A stretch of DNA of 64,000 nucleotides from Senegalimassilia faecalis. GTDB lineage: Bacteria > Actinomycetota > Coriobacteriia > Coriobacteriales > Eggerthellaceae. The position numbers and the translations under genes were made by a program. The notes beneath the pieces were generated by a model, which was not told the origin of the DNA, ran no database searches, and worked only from the letters and a program-made list of their open reading frames with translations. Shown one piece after another: positions 14,589 through 24,029 of the stretch. The stretch spans positions 2,542,001-2,606,000 of the forward strand of contig NZ_SDPW01000001.1 of assembly GCF_004135645.1 (NCBI RefSeq). The letters run 5' to 3'. The stretch's first letter is position 1. Every line of letters starts with the position of its first letter.

Positions 14589-16151
14589 TTACGCCGCTTC
14601 ACCCCTGGAGCGACCATTTGCAGAGCGGCGCGAGCCGAAGTTCCACCTGGCGACGCCGGTGCCGTAGTTGCCGGCGACGTACCAAAGGCCAGCATTGCCC
14701 CAGTCCCACACGTCGCCGAGGGAAAGCCACTCTCGCCATCCGACGGTGGTGTCCGCGACCTTGTAGTTGCCGTCGCAGACGCCGACGGACGTTGACGCGC
14801 CCGTTCCCTGCTGCATCATAAGGCCGCTGACGGTCTTCGGGTAAAGGCCGTAGTTCCAGCCTTCGGTTGCAGGGCCGGGGAAAGCGCCGCAGGAAAGAGC
14901 GCCGGACGCGAGATCGCCGCTTTTCTCGTTCTTCGTGTCGGGATTGACCCAAACGACGGTGCCGCTTCCCGTGTACTGGATAAGGACGTTACCAAGCACC
15001 TCGTACATGCCCAATCCAAGCTCGATACCCTGCATAACGAACGGCTCGCGACCGCTGGTGCAGCTTGTCGGCGAACCGTCGCCCTCTACCATGTCGCAAG
15101 CGCCGGTGTTCCACGGCGCGGTGCTGAGGTAATAGGTGGTCTCGACGTTGAACGGCTTAGCCACATCGAAATATAGCGCCGTGTTGGAATCGTCAACGGC
15201 TACCTTCTTGAGCACCTTAGCGCCGTCGAATATGTCATAGTTGTAATCGGTTCCACGGTCGGTGCTGGTTCCGGTGTGCGTGCCGAACATCATTGCGGAA
15301 CCTACGGGGATAGCGTCGGCAGTTGCCTTTTTAATCACAACACGCGTCGTGTTGCTCTCTGCAAGCGTCGGGTTGCACTGCTCAGTATGCCCCGTGCAGC
15401 CCGCAAAGACGCTCTGGCTGTTCTTTGTAGCGTACTTGAGCAGGAACATCGCCTTGACGTACCAATCGTCGGCAGCGACCTTGAGCGCATCGCCGGTCGC
15501 AGCCGTTTTCATAAGGCCGATTCCGCCGTCATGGCTAACGCTGCGCGTCTTGACTGGTGCGCCGCTCACGCTTCGCGGCTTGCCGTCGGCATCGACAGAA
15601 AGCGCGTACTTGGCATAAAGCATATAAGGGCGCTTAGCGCCGTTTGGCAGGTACGCGGCGGGCTGCGACTTCATGCCCTGGTTCTGCGTGTCCGAAACGG
15701 TGAGGTTGACGGCATCGTCCGTCTCGGTTTCGAGCGTGTAGAGCACCGGGGTCATGATCCACGTATCGTCCTTGCGCGAAAAGCGCCCGTCACCGTCGAT
15801 AGCGGTAACGTATGGCGTACCGTCAGCGTCAACGCCGCCGTTCACCTCGAAGAAGATAAACGCGCCGTGATTGACGTATGGGTCGATAGCCGCGCGACCG
15901 ATTACGCCGGGCTTGGGGTTCGCGATTCCCGCGTTGACGCCGGTCTTCGTGCAGGTCGTGGCGCTTCCCTTCGGGATGCTCACCCCGTAGTTCTTGCCGT
16001 CGCGCATCTTCGCGAGCCAAGCGGCGAGCGAAGCGTTGGTGTAGCGGCCTGTTTCGGCATCGAAGATCGGCACCGTTGACGCGCCCATGCTCTCAAGCGC
16101 GACGGCCACGCGCTCAAGCGTCTCATGGTCTGCGATGTGGGTTTTATCCAT
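14589..16151 (-). CDS. phage tail fibre / receptor-binding protein, DGR target
   Basis: A 520-residue protein. The N-terminal part (to about residue 60) probably attaches to the baseplate. The centre is beta-rich with tail-fibre-like composition. The C-terminal about 100 residues resemble a C-type-lectin/formylglycine-type domain, ending in EWLSLGDVWDWGNAGLWYV and RWNFGSRRSANG. The variable repeat encodes residues 475-508. Substituted sites are D480, V481, W482, D483, W484, A493, Y496, V500 and F505, clustered around the invariant LWYV, GTG and RWN framework. This is the expected receptor-binding tip. It is followed by TR and reverse transcriptase on the same strand. Confidence 0.92.
   Translation of the reverse strand: MDKTHIADHETLERVAVALESMGASTVPIFDAETGRYTNASLAAWLAKMRDGKNYGVSIPKGSATTCTKTGVNAGIANPKPGVIGRAAIDPYVNHGAFIFFEVNGGVDADGTPYVTAIDGDGRFSRKDDTWIMTPVLYTLETETDDAVNLTVSDTQNQGMKSQPAAYLPNGAKRPYMLYAKYALSVDADGKPRSVSGAPVKTRSVSHDGGIGLMKTAATGDALKVAADDWYVKAMFLLKYATKNSQSVFAGCTGHTEQCNPTLAESNTTRVVIKKATADAIPVGSAMMFGTHTGTSTDRGTDYNYDIFDGAKVLKKVAVDDSNTALYFDVAKPFNVETTYYLSTAPWNTGACDMVEGDGSPTSCTSGREPFVMQGIELGLGMYEVLGNVLIQYTGSGTVVWVNPDTKNEKSGDLASGALSCGAFPGPATEGWNYGLYPKTVSGLMMQQGTGASTSVGVCDGNYKVADTTVGWREWLSLGDVWDWGNAGLWYVAGNYGTGVARWNFGSRRSANGRSRGEAA
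14627..14729 (-). repeat. DGR variable repeat (VR)
   Basis: The last codons of the tail-fibre gene. Compared with TR on the coding strand, the changes are AAC to GAC (twice), AGG to TGG (twice), AAC to GCC, AAC to TAC, AAC to GTC, ATC to TTC, plus one TTG to GTG. Every change alters an amino acid, and ten of eleven changed bases are template adenines. The flanking coding sequence is not shared with TR. Confidence 0.95.
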
Positions 16152-16153
16152 GC

Positions 16154-16954
16154 CTAATCCTCCGTATCGACTAGAGAGATGTAATCCGTATCGCCTACTG
16201 TGTCGTAAGCGATGTAAAGGCGCTTGTCGGGGCTGATAGACCCTCGCGCCTCCTCGGCGGCCTTGAGCGCTTCCGTCTTCGCATCGTTCGCACCTTGCGC
16301 TGCGGTGTCTGCATTTTCAGCCGACGTATTGGCCTTGCCTGCGGCGGTGTCTGCCTTTTCAGCCGCCGTGCTGGCATCGCCTGCGGCGGCGTTGGCTTTG
16401 CCGGTTGCAGTGCTGGCATCGCGTGCGGCGGCGTTGGCTTTGCCGGTTGCCGTATCCGCTTTTGCTGCCGCCGTGTTCGCTTTTGAAGCAGCGCCGTTTG
16501 CTGCCGTAACAGCTGCTTCGCTGCTCTTAACCGCCGTTTCACCTCGCTTGATTAGGTCATCAATCGCGTTGTCCCACGACTGAGCGGGCTGTTGCCCCTC
16601 TTTGGCGCTGCGCAGGATATCCAGGGCGAAGCGCTCCGTTTGCGCCAGGAAATCGCCTTTGACGATTTCGAAATACGCTTCGTCGGTGTATCCCGGCACG
16701 CTTGCAAGCTTCGATTCGTCGCAAACGTAGGTAATCGTGTTTCCGTTTACCGTCGCGCTTCCCCTGTAGTAGTGGATTCGGTCGGGAAGACGGGCAACCA
16801 AAAAGGCGCTGTACCCAGACAAAGACAGCTCGCCGCCGTTGTCGTAGATAAGCGCCTTGATGGTAGTGCCGCCGCCCTCGCCCTGGGCGATGCGGATGCA
16901 GTTGTTTCCGCATCCTCGCTTGTTAACGTCTAGCTCGATTGTCTGCACGTTCAT
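16154..16954 (-). CDS. baseplate (BppU-like) protein with coiled-coil stalk
   Basis: A 266-residue protein. The N-terminal domain (residues about 1-115, MNVQTIELDVNKRG ... GYSAFLVARLPDRIHYYRGSATVNGNTITY) resembles the BppU N-terminal domain that joins receptor-binding proteins to the baseplate. From about residue 135 to 235 a long Ala-rich heptad region (KANAAARDASTATGKANAAAGD and similar) forms a trimeric coiled coil. The DNA shows a 26-bp exact repeat at 16383-16408 and 16425-16450 with a 42-bp period, consistent with growth by slippage. It is immediately upstream of the DGR tail fibre, which it probably carries. Confidence 0.78.
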   Translation of the reverse strand: MNVQTIELDVNKRGCGNNCIRIAQGEGGGTTIKALIYDNGGELSLSGYSAFLVARLPDRIHYYRGSATVNGNTITYVCDESKLASVPGYTDEAYFEIVKGDFLAQTERFALDILRSAKEGQQPAQSWDNAIDDLIKRGETAVKSSEAAVTAANGAASKANTAAAKADTATGKANAAARDASTATGKANAAAGDASTAAEKADTAAGKANTSAENADTAAQGANDAKTEALKAAEEARGSISPDKRLYIAYDTVGDTDYISLVDTED

Positions 16955-17427
16955 TAGGCATCGCCGCCGTCAACAAGCATCCATTCGCACGCCAGAATCT
17001 CCGTTCCGCTCATTTTCCCGATTGCTTCCTCATACGGAATCTTGAACAGCAACGGACGGTGCTTGATGTTCGAATAGAGCGCCAAATCATCCATGAAGCG
17101 CTTATATGCATCGGAGCCAATTTGAAGCTGCTGTCTGCCGGTGGGCATGCCGTTTTCGGAAATCTCAGGATCGCCGTATTTCTCGATAAGCTCGTCGCGC
17201 CGCTTTAGGTACTCCATGGCTTCGGATTGGAGTACACGCACGTTGCGAGCGGCGGCATAGCCTACGATATCGCGTCGCTCAAGCAGCGGTTCGAGTGACA
17301 AAAGCATCTGATGCATCTGCTCGTTCGTGTACTCGTTGGGCAAAATGTCTTTAACGTCGATGCTTTGCTCTGTCTCGGTAATAGAAGCTCCCAACGAAGA
17401 AGCGAACGCATTAACCCCGCTATCCAT
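16954..17427 (-). CDS. hypothetical phage tail-region protein (157 aa)
   Basis: Mostly helical and charged (EQMHQMLLSLEPLLERRDIVGYAAARNVRVLQSEAMEYLKRRDELIEKYG). It resembles small proteins of the DUF1617 type found beside tail genes, but the match is weak. It abuts the BppU-like gene with one shared base and overlaps the 62-residue gene upstream by eight bases. Confidence 0.7.
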   Translation of the reverse strand: MDSGVNAFASSLGASITETEQSIDVKDILPNEYTNEQMHQMLLSLEPLLERRDIVGYAAARNVRVLQSEAMEYLKRRDELIEKYGDPEISENGMPTGRQQLQIGSDAYKRFMDDLALYSNIKHRPLLFKIPYEEAIGKMSGTEILACEWMLVDGGDA

Positions 17428-17608
17428 TTACCGTTACCTCCTTAATTACCGGCTTTGGCTCGTCGATTGCCGCAATCTCAACGGCAATGTCCGCAACCTG
17501 TTTTTCTATAGTCTTGTAAATCTTGTATCCGTTGCTCGCGTAGTAATCGAGCATTTCAGGCTGGACGTAGAACGTGATTCCGTCCTTCTCGACGCGGTAA
17601 GTTACCAC
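17420..17608 (-). CDS. hypothetical small phage protein (62 aa)
   Basis: MVTYRVEKDGITFYVQPEMLDYYASNGYKIYKTIEKQV...: a short beta-alpha protein without a known domain. It lies between the tail endopeptidase-like gene and the 157-residue gene and is clearly part of the tail operon by strand and spacing. Confidence 0.65.
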   Translation of the reverse strand: MVTYRVEKDGITFYVQPEMLDYYASNGYKIYKTIEKQVADIAVEIAAIDEPKPVIKEVTVNG

Positions 17609-17620
17609 TGATATACCCCC

Positions 17621-20407
17621 TTAAAGAGACGTGACCATAAGCCCATGGTCAAACGTCAGCGTGTAATTCGTCCAGTTCATAGATAGGTTTTGGCAAATTC
17701 CGCTTACGTTATAAGTTCCCGTGAGTTGCAGGTTCGTCCAGCTGCTTCTTAGGTTGCCAACAAGCGTGATGCTCCCGGTCTTACCTGTCGTGCATGTAAC
17801 GTCATCAGTGAACGGCTTGTATCCGCAAACACCGATCCAGTCATCGGTCATAAGGCAGATGCAGCCTTTTCCGGCAAGGCGGGTTCCCTTCACCTTTGTT
17901 GCGGTGTTGGTGTTGTTGAATCCAACATAGCCCGTAATGTCCTCTGCGCTGCCGCCGTATAGATAGCCGTCGGATAGAGCCGTATAGCAAGAGCCGCTGC
18001 CGACGCTGAAACCGTCTCTGCCGATGTAAAGGCCATACGTGTTCGAGTTAAGCGTTAGCTTGCCGCTGTAAATCTTCGTATCGCCGATGGCAAGCCCGCC
18101 GATGCTGCCGTACTTGGTCTGAAAATAACCGCTCGTCAGCGACCAATAGTTCTTGTTCTGGCCGTCGCTGATGATGCCGCTTTTTAGGTACGTGGCATTG
18201 ATGTACAGCTGCCCGTTTGCCATGTAGATGCCCTTCGTGGCACCGTTGTTCGTAAGTCGGTTGAACACCTCGGTTTGCGTCAAAAGCGCGTCTGTTGCCT
18301 GCGCTGCGTTGTATTGTTCGACGAGAGAATGGCATTCCTGCGAAACCTTTAGATAGGCGTTCACTTTCGTGGAAAACGCCGAATAGACCGCTTTATACGT
18401 CTCAACGGCTCCGTTTAGCGCTTCGGCGGTCGTGCATGCAGCTATCGCGTCGATCGCTGACTTTAGCTTGCCATATGCGCAGCTTTCAGTGATCGTCGCT
18501 TCGTCGGTCGAGCCGTAGGCTTGCGAGAACGCATTCGTCAATCGATTGTATGGCCTTGCCGATATAGGCGTGTTCTCCGTCCCGTCTAGCGCGGCGCTGC
18601 TTTTCTTAAGGGCCGTTAAATCTTGGATAGCCCAGGCGCGGTCGTGCGCTATCGCCTGCATCACCTTCGCGACGGCGGCTTTCTCCGCTTCGGTAACGAT
18701 GCCGTCTTTGGCGATGTCATCAACCGTCTTGTCAAGCCCGCTTATGGTTTCGTCAATTTCCTTATTTCTTTCCTGGAAATCTTCCCCTAGGCTCTCGATG
18801 TCTTTTGCGTTCCGCACCATTCCGCCGTGCAGGTCTTCAACCACGCCATTGACAGTCCAGCCGGCATCGCCGTATTTGGCATTTGGCGATAGCTGGAATT
18901 CGCCCGTTTCCAAATCCCAGTAGTTGGCTCCCACCTCGTCGGTGAGCAAGCCCGCGCGGATGCGTTCTGCTCGCATCGTGCCAGTATTGATGCAATCGGC
19001 GCTCACCTGAGAGCCGGTGATGAACGTTCTCCAATTCCATTGGCCGTCGCTCGTCAGGCTATCGGCAAGGCGAATGCCCATGCCGTTGATGTTGACAGCA
19101 CACATTCCGGACGTTGCCTTGAGCGGAACGCCCGTTTCGACATCAAGCGGCACGTTCGAGTGGATAGCTCCAAGCTCGAACGTCTCGACCTTGTAGGTTC
19201 CGACGGCGTTGAAAGCTTTATTGAGCGCCACCATGAGCTGGTTGAGCCACGAGACGGACGTGTCGGCCACGGCATCGTAGTTAGCCCGCTGGTCGCTGCC
19301 TTTTTTAAGCTGCTGAGCCATAGCCTGGAAGATGTCGGCCAGGTCGTCGGTGAGGTTGCCGAACGTCACCGTGGCATCGCCGGTAACAAGGTCGCGAGAC
19401 AGCTTCGAGACGCGCCCCTTTAGGCGGATGCCGGCATCGGAAAAACCCTTGTCGATGATCGCCACGCAATCTCCGACGGCCACGCCCTCCCAATTTCGCC
19501 CGAACGCGAACAGGTCAAGCACGCTCGCTTCGTATGAAACCGTGGGCGTTTTTACCGTTTCAAGGTAATCGCGCGTCTCGGCCAAAAGCTGCGCCGCATC
19601 CTCGCACTGCTCGTTAACGTAAACGTCCACGGCTGGTGCAACGCCGCCGCTGCCGTCGGGATGCCCCCAAACCTCGGTTGCGGATGCGTCCTCGACGTAA
19701 TCCTTGCCGCCGTTGATGTCACCGAACGTCAAACGGCGGCCATAGCCGCCGGTATCCGTCTCAACGCCTTTTCCGTAGCCGTAAACCCTCGTTTTCGGGT
19801 TTGCGCTTCCTGTCTTGCGCTTGATGCTGACCAAGTCTTTAGTCCACGTGAAGCGCTTGGGGCTTTGCTGGTTTCCGCGCGTGGCCACCACGCGCACGTA
19901 GCGATGCGTTACCTGCACGCCGTCCGTCTCGATTACGGTTTCCAGCTCGCCGCCCCACGTTTCCAGCAGGTCGCTCAAGCCTTCGCGAACGCTGATGTGA
20001 TAGAAGGTATGCGATGCGCTGCCGGGCTGGTCGCAGTTGCCAACCTCCCAGCGGGTGCCAGCAAGGATTGACGCAAGCGCCACGGCAACGCTACCGGAAG
20101 GGCGCTTGTCTTCAATGTAGTCATCCCACGTCTCGTTGATGGAGTTGATGCACGTGACGCTGGTATGCGGCTTGCCGGAATCATCGTGCAGGCGCTCGAT
20201 TTCATCCACGATATGCTCATGCACAACGCCTTGGCGATCAACCCAAACAAGGCGCTCGCCCTTGGTCAAATCCTCGTCGCACATGATCTTAAGCTCGTCT
20301 GTTCCGTCGGTCGCTTCCTCGTGGGTCGCGGTGGTATAGGTAAGCCGCCCAAGGTTAACGCCCCAGCGCGTGAAACGGGTGAAGTTGACCTTGTTGATTA
20401 AAGCCAT
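17621..20407 (-). CDS. phage minor structural / tail protein (prophage-tail family)
   Basis: A 928-residue tail protein. Residues 1-330 fit the N-terminal gp27-like ring of siphovirus tail-associated proteins (TIGR01665/prophage_tail), with LNR-type strands in YDDYIEDKRPSG-like region and RVYGYGKG. The middle has helical coiled-coil stretches (VDDIAKDGIVTEAEKAAVAKVMQAI). The C-terminal third is beta-rich (GGLAIGDTKIYSGKLTLNSN, GYVGFNNT), like a fibre. Start ATG 20407 is chosen for GGGAGGAAAG upstream. It forms the tail tip together with Dit and the tape measure. A peptidase activity cannot be confirmed. Confidence 0.85.
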   Translation of the reverse strand: MALINKVNFTRFTRWGVNLGRLTYTTATHEEATDGTDELKIMCDEDLTKGERLVWVDRQGVVHEHIVDEIERLHDDSGKPHTSVTCINSINETWDDYIEDKRPSGSVAVALASILAGTRWEVGNCDQPGSASHTFYHISVREGLSDLLETWGGELETVIETDGVQVTHRYVRVVATRGNQQSPKRFTWTKDLVSIKRKTGSANPKTRVYGYGKGVETDTGGYGRRLTFGDINGGKDYVEDASATEVWGHPDGSGGVAPAVDVYVNEQCEDAAQLLAETRDYLETVKTPTVSYEASVLDLFAFGRNWEGVAVGDCVAIIDKGFSDAGIRLKGRVSKLSRDLVTGDATVTFGNLTDDLADIFQAMAQQLKKGSDQRANYDAVADTSVSWLNQLMVALNKAFNAVGTYKVETFELGAIHSNVPLDVETGVPLKATSGMCAVNINGMGIRLADSLTSDGQWNWRTFITGSQVSADCINTGTMRAERIRAGLLTDEVGANYWDLETGEFQLSPNAKYGDAGWTVNGVVEDLHGGMVRNAKDIESLGEDFQERNKEIDETISGLDKTVDDIAKDGIVTEAEKAAVAKVMQAIAHDRAWAIQDLTALKKSSAALDGTENTPISARPYNRLTNAFSQAYGSTDEATITESCAYGKLKSAIDAIAACTTAEALNGAVETYKAVYSAFSTKVNAYLKVSQECHSLVEQYNAAQATDALLTQTEVFNRLTNNGATKGIYMANGQLYINATYLKSGIISDGQNKNYWSLTSGYFQTKYGSIGGLAIGDTKIYSGKLTLNSNTYGLYIGRDGFSVGSGSCYTALSDGYLYGGSAEDITGYVGFNNTNTATKVKGTRLAGKGCICLMTDDWIGVCGYKPFTDDVTCTTGKTGSITLVGNLRSSWTNLQLTGTYNVSGICQNLSMNWTNYTLTFDHGLMVTSL

Positions 20408-21132
20408 CTTTCCTCCCATTCCAAAAGCGCGGTGCCGCTAGAAATCTTGATGTGCGCACGGTCTTTTACCGTGAAAAAGTCGCTCATGATGTTGAGCTGG
20501 GCAACTGAGCCGTTAACCGTGACGTGCTCTTTGTCGAAGTCCATTCGGATGACGCTCGAAGCCGTCAACGGCTGCACAACCTCCACGAATTCCGCGGTGT
20601 CGGTGTTGGTGATGCGCCAAGAGCTGCAAGCTCCCGGCTTCGCCGTCACGGTGATGGCAGCAGGCAGCGTGCCGCCGACGGCGAACGATGCTGCGCCGCG
20701 CACGTCCATGCGTCGATGCTGCCCGTAATAGTCGGGGTCGCAGATATGAAACGTCACCGTGGTAGTAGGGCAATCGTCGGTAATCTCGTCCAAATCGGTA
20801 GAGCCGTTGACGATTGCCATAAGGTAGCGCGTCGGGTCATCGGGCAGGTAAAGCGGCGCTGGCTCGTCAGACCAGAGCAGCGCCGCCAGCTCATGCCGCG
20901 CCTTAGCGACCTCGCGCCGATGCTCGGTGCGAAGCCACATGTCAACCCGCAAATCGTAACCGGCACGACGAACCGTCTTGAAGTATTCGCCGTGCCGTCC
21001 GGGCGCGTCCTCGAAGCTCGCCGAAACGCTCGCCATGATGGGACGGCGCACCTTGCAATATACGAGCTTCGACAAGTCGTGCCCGTTGAATATGATGCTG
21101 TCGCTTTGGTTTCGCTTTCGCTTAAGCTCCAA
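20398..21132 (-). CDS. distal tail protein (Dit)
   Basis: About 244 residues from TTG 21132, which lies inside the end of the tape-measure gene behind AGGGGGTG. Features are the N-terminal SIIFNGHDLSKLVYCKVRRPIM and the galectin-like C-terminal half, typical of siphovirus Dit (phage tail family SPP1 gp19.1 type). Its position between tape measure and tail-associated protein is the family's standard place. The longer frame to 21216 would extend back into the tape-measure gene and looks like shadow sequence. Confidence 0.82.
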   Translation of the reverse strand: MELKRKRNQSDSIIFNGHDLSKLVYCKVRRPIMASVSASFEDAPGRHGEYFKTVRRAGYDLRVDMWLRTEHRREVAKARHELAALLWSDEPAPLYLPDDPTRYLMAIVNGSTDLDEITDDCPTTTVTFHICDPDYYGQHRRMDVRGAASFAVGGTLPAAITVTAKPGACSSWRITNTDTAEFVEVVQPLTASSVIRMDFDKEHVTVNGSVAQLNIMSDFFTVKDRAHIKISSGTALLEWEERWL

Positions 21133-23728
21133 CGGGCACCCCCTTTTGCTTGAGTTTCGACGCGATGCCCGCGCCGATCTGCTGGCCGGTCGTGTACGCG
21201 TCCATGTTGTTCGCAACGGTAGCGTTAACGGTCACGTTGACCTGAGCGCCGCCGCCGAAGCCGCCGCGCAGGCGGTCTAGCACGCGGGCGATGCCGGCTT
21301 CGACGCTCTCTTTGACGCTGGAACGCAGCTTTGCATCTGGCGCTACATGCTCGCCGCCAGCTTCGCCAACGCCGATGATTGACGGCTTATCGAAGTAGCC
21401 GCCCTTGGCGAACCAATCGACGCTGATTGACGGCAGCCTTACAACGCCGCCGATGTTGCGCCAGCTTACGTTGAAATGCGGCATGTTGATATGCGGCAAA
21501 CTGATGCGAATCCCGCTGAAAGCGTTCTGAATCTTTCCGGGGATGCCGCTGATGAAGTTCCACGCTTCGTCGATAGGCGAAGTTATGTTGCTCTTGATGT
21601 TTGAGAAAACGCCAGCGACCGTGCTTCCAAGTCCGGGAAAGCCCAGCTTCTCGCCGATGGAGTTACCGGCGTTTATGGCGTTGTCCTTGGCGTTGTTCAT
21701 CTTCGTTTGGATGTTGCTTTGTATCGCCTGGAAGGCGCTACCGGCTTGCGACTTCGCCGCGTCCCAATCGCCGTTCATGGCGGCTTTCAGGGCGTTTGAA
21801 GCGGCAGAGCCGACGATTTGCCCGGTGTTCATGTCCGTTTGAATCGAATCCTTGATAGCGCCGAATTTTTCGGACGCTGCGGATTTCAGGTTTTCCCAAG
21901 CGTCGGACGCGTTGGATTTCAAGCCTTCCCAAGCGTCGGAAGCGCCTTGCTTGATTCCTTCGAATTTCTCGCCAAGGCTGTTTTTGACCTCTTCGGCTTT
22001 TCCGGTTATCCCGTCCCAAACACCAGACCAAAATTCCGGCACGCCTGCGAAGAAATCCTGCACGCCTTGCCATTTTTCCGAAATCCAGCCCGTGAAATCA
22101 GACCAAAGCTGCTTTCCCGTCTCGGTCTGCGTGAAGAACCACGTAAGGCCAGCGACCGCAGCCGCGACCGCAGCAACGCCAAGCAAGATGGGATTCGCGG
22201 CAATCAACCCGGTGAACGATGTCCAGCCGGTCGAGAGCTTGCCGCCAAGGGTCGATGCCAAGCCGCCCGCCTTCTCGGCCATGCCGCCAAAGCCGGTAGC
22301 TGCCGTGCCGATAGCGCCGCCGCCCTCGCCGAACTTGCCCGCAAGGGAAGCGAAGCCGCCCGCAACGTCCTTGAACGTCTGGCCGATCTCAACGCCCTTT
22401 TGGAGCGTCTTTCCGATGCCGGTTGCAAGACCGCCGAACGCGACCGTCCCCAAAGCAACGTTGGCGGCCATGTCCTGCTGCTCAGGCGTTAGGGACTTGT
22501 ACCAGTCCGAAACTCCCTCAAGCGCTGGCGTTACCTTCTCAAGCAGCGTAGTCCCAAGCTCAAGCGCCTTTTCCTTGAACGGCATCGCCGCTTCTCCGGC
22601 TTCGGCCATCTTCCGGTTCAACTCGGCTTGCGCTTCGCGCGTGTCGAGCATCGTTTTATTAGTCTCTTGGTACGTCTCGCCGATGTTGCCGTAAAGGCCA
22701 TCGAGCGTCTGCGTGATAAGCGAAGAGCGCTCTTGCTCGTCACCGCAGGCGGCAAGCGCGGCGTTGAAAGCGTCTTCTTTCGTAGCTCCCTGGTCTATCT
22801 GGTCGTTGAAAGCCTGCTGCGCCGCCTGGTTACCCGAAAGCGCGGCGCTCCACTGCTCGTTGCTCGCCGTAGCCCAGTTGAGAGCATCGGCAAGGCCGCC
22901 GGTGACGGTGCCGGTGTGCGCCGTTTCCTGAGACGCTTCAACGAGGTTTTCGAGCGGCAACGCATCGCCGAACTTGGAAAACGAGCCTGCGGCGATGTTG
23001 TTCCACTTGTCCAACTCCTGCTGGTTGGTGGTCAGGCGCGACAGGTTCTGCGCCGCTTCGGTCGCGGTGTCCTCTTCGCCAAGCAGCTTGTAAAACAGCG
23101 CGTAAGAGCTTCGCGCCTGCTCTGACGTTCCGCCAGCGTCCTTCCATGCAGCGTCCAGTTGGTGCGTCTGCTCGATCTGCTCTTCCTGGCTGCTGGCAAG
23201 CCCGACAAGCGCGGTTGCCGCGCCGGTGACGGTGCCGGTGATTGTCTTTCCGGCAGTCTCAAGACCCTTGCCCGCCTTTTCCAGCTTGTCGCTGTTGTCC
23301 TGGATGGTCTGGCCGAACTGGTAAAGGTTTCCCTTGGATGCCTGGGCTTCGCGACCGACGCTTTTAAGATCGTCGGAATAGCTCTCAAGCTGGTTTTCGC
23401 AAATTGCAATCTGCGCCTTAAGGCTCGAATACTGCGCTTCCTCGCGCTCGGTAAGCGTCGCGCCGCTGCGCTTCTTCTCGTCGAGCGTTGCCAACGCAGC
23501 CTTGTAAGCGTCGAGCTTCGTTTTCGTCTCGCCGTAGGCGCGGTTGAGAAGCTTTTCCTTTTCCACGAGCAAATCGGTGTTGCCGGGGTCGAATTTCAAA
23601 GCGCGGTTGATGTCTTTCAACGCGCCCTGAGTGTCCTTCGCCGTGGTCTGCACGCTCTTCAACGCGCCCTGCAACTCGGTCGTATCGCCGCCGAACTTGA
23701 TTGTCAGACCTTTGTACGTGACAGCCAC
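21122..23728 (-). CDS. phage tail tape measure protein
   Basis: An 868-residue protein that sets tail length. The N-terminal half is long coiled coil (MAVTYKGLTIKFGGDTTELQGALKSV, typical opening). A central hydrophobic stretch follows (ANPILLGVAAVAAAVAGLTWFF, about residues 535-556). Then come WAP-like alpha-helical repeats (SDAWEGLKSNASDAWENLKSAASEKFGAIK). The C-terminus has ASYFDKPSIIGVGEAGGEHVAPDA-type sequence near GKGGYFDKPS, a hallmark of Gram-positive tape measures. It sits after the tail chaperones, as expected. Confidence 0.93.
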   Translation of the reverse strand: MAVTYKGLTIKFGGDTTELQGALKSVQTTAKDTQGALKDINRALKFDPGNTDLLVEKEKLLNRAYGETKTKLDAYKAALATLDEKKRSGATLTEREEAQYSSLKAQIAICENQLESYSDDLKSVGREAQASKGNLYQFGQTIQDNSDKLEKAGKGLETAGKTITGTVTGAATALVGLASSQEEQIEQTHQLDAAWKDAGGTSEQARSSYALFYKLLGEEDTATEAAQNLSRLTTNQQELDKWNNIAAGSFSKFGDALPLENLVEASQETAHTGTVTGGLADALNWATASNEQWSAALSGNQAAQQAFNDQIDQGATKEDAFNAALAACGDEQERSSLITQTLDGLYGNIGETYQETNKTMLDTREAQAELNRKMAEAGEAAMPFKEKALELGTTLLEKVTPALEGVSDWYKSLTPEQQDMAANVALGTVAFGGLATGIGKTLQKGVEIGQTFKDVAGGFASLAGKFGEGGGAIGTAATGFGGMAEKAGGLASTLGGKLSTGWTSFTGLIAANPILLGVAAVAAAVAGLTWFFTQTETGKQLWSDFTGWISEKWQGVQDFFAGVPEFWSGVWDGITGKAEEVKNSLGEKFEGIKQGASDAWEGLKSNASDAWENLKSAASEKFGAIKDSIQTDMNTGQIVGSAASNALKAAMNGDWDAAKSQAGSAFQAIQSNIQTKMNNAKDNAINAGNSIGEKLGFPGLGSTVAGVFSNIKSNITSPIDEAWNFISGIPGKIQNAFSGIRISLPHINMPHFNVSWRNIGGVVRLPSISVDWFAKGGYFDKPSIIGVGEAGGEHVAPDAKLRSSVKESVEAGIARVLDRLRGGFGGGAQVNVTVNATVANNMDAYTTGQQIGAGIASKLKQKGVPVGA

Positions 23729-23810
23729 AGTTTCACCTCTTTTCGATTGTCAATTAAAGAAATGAGCGCACAGAACAGCGCACCGGCAAAGGTGCGCTGG
23801 CGCTTTACGC

Positions 23811-24029
23811 TCACAGGCCAGCCCAGAAGGCCGCTTCGCCCTGCCGCGCCTGCTCGTCATCCTCGGCATACGCAACGGCATCGTTAACGAAGCTGTATAT
23901 CTCAAGCAGGTTCTGCACCTGCGCATAGGACAGCGCGTGCAGGTCTTGGATGCTCAAGCCCGCCTGCTGGCAAGAGTAGATATAGAGCGCGTCGCAGCTA
24001 CTTTCCAGCTCCGGCGGAAGCGGCGGCAT
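23811..24029 (-). CDS. tail assembly chaperone, downstream (T-like) part
   Basis: A 72-residue product, MPPLPPELESSCDALYIYSCQQAGLSIQDLHALSYAQVQNLLEIY... It overlaps the end of the 148-residue chaperone gene by 32 bases in another frame. In most siphoviruses the second chaperone segment is made as a frameshift fusion with the first. Here the second frame is +1 relative to the first and has its own ATG, so separate initiation or an unusual +1 shift are both possible. Position just before the tape measure supports the role. Confidence 0.7.
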   Translation of the reverse strand: MPPLPPELESSCDALYIYSCQQAGLSIQDLHALSYAQVQNLLEIYSFVNDAVAYAEDDEQARQGEAAFWAGL

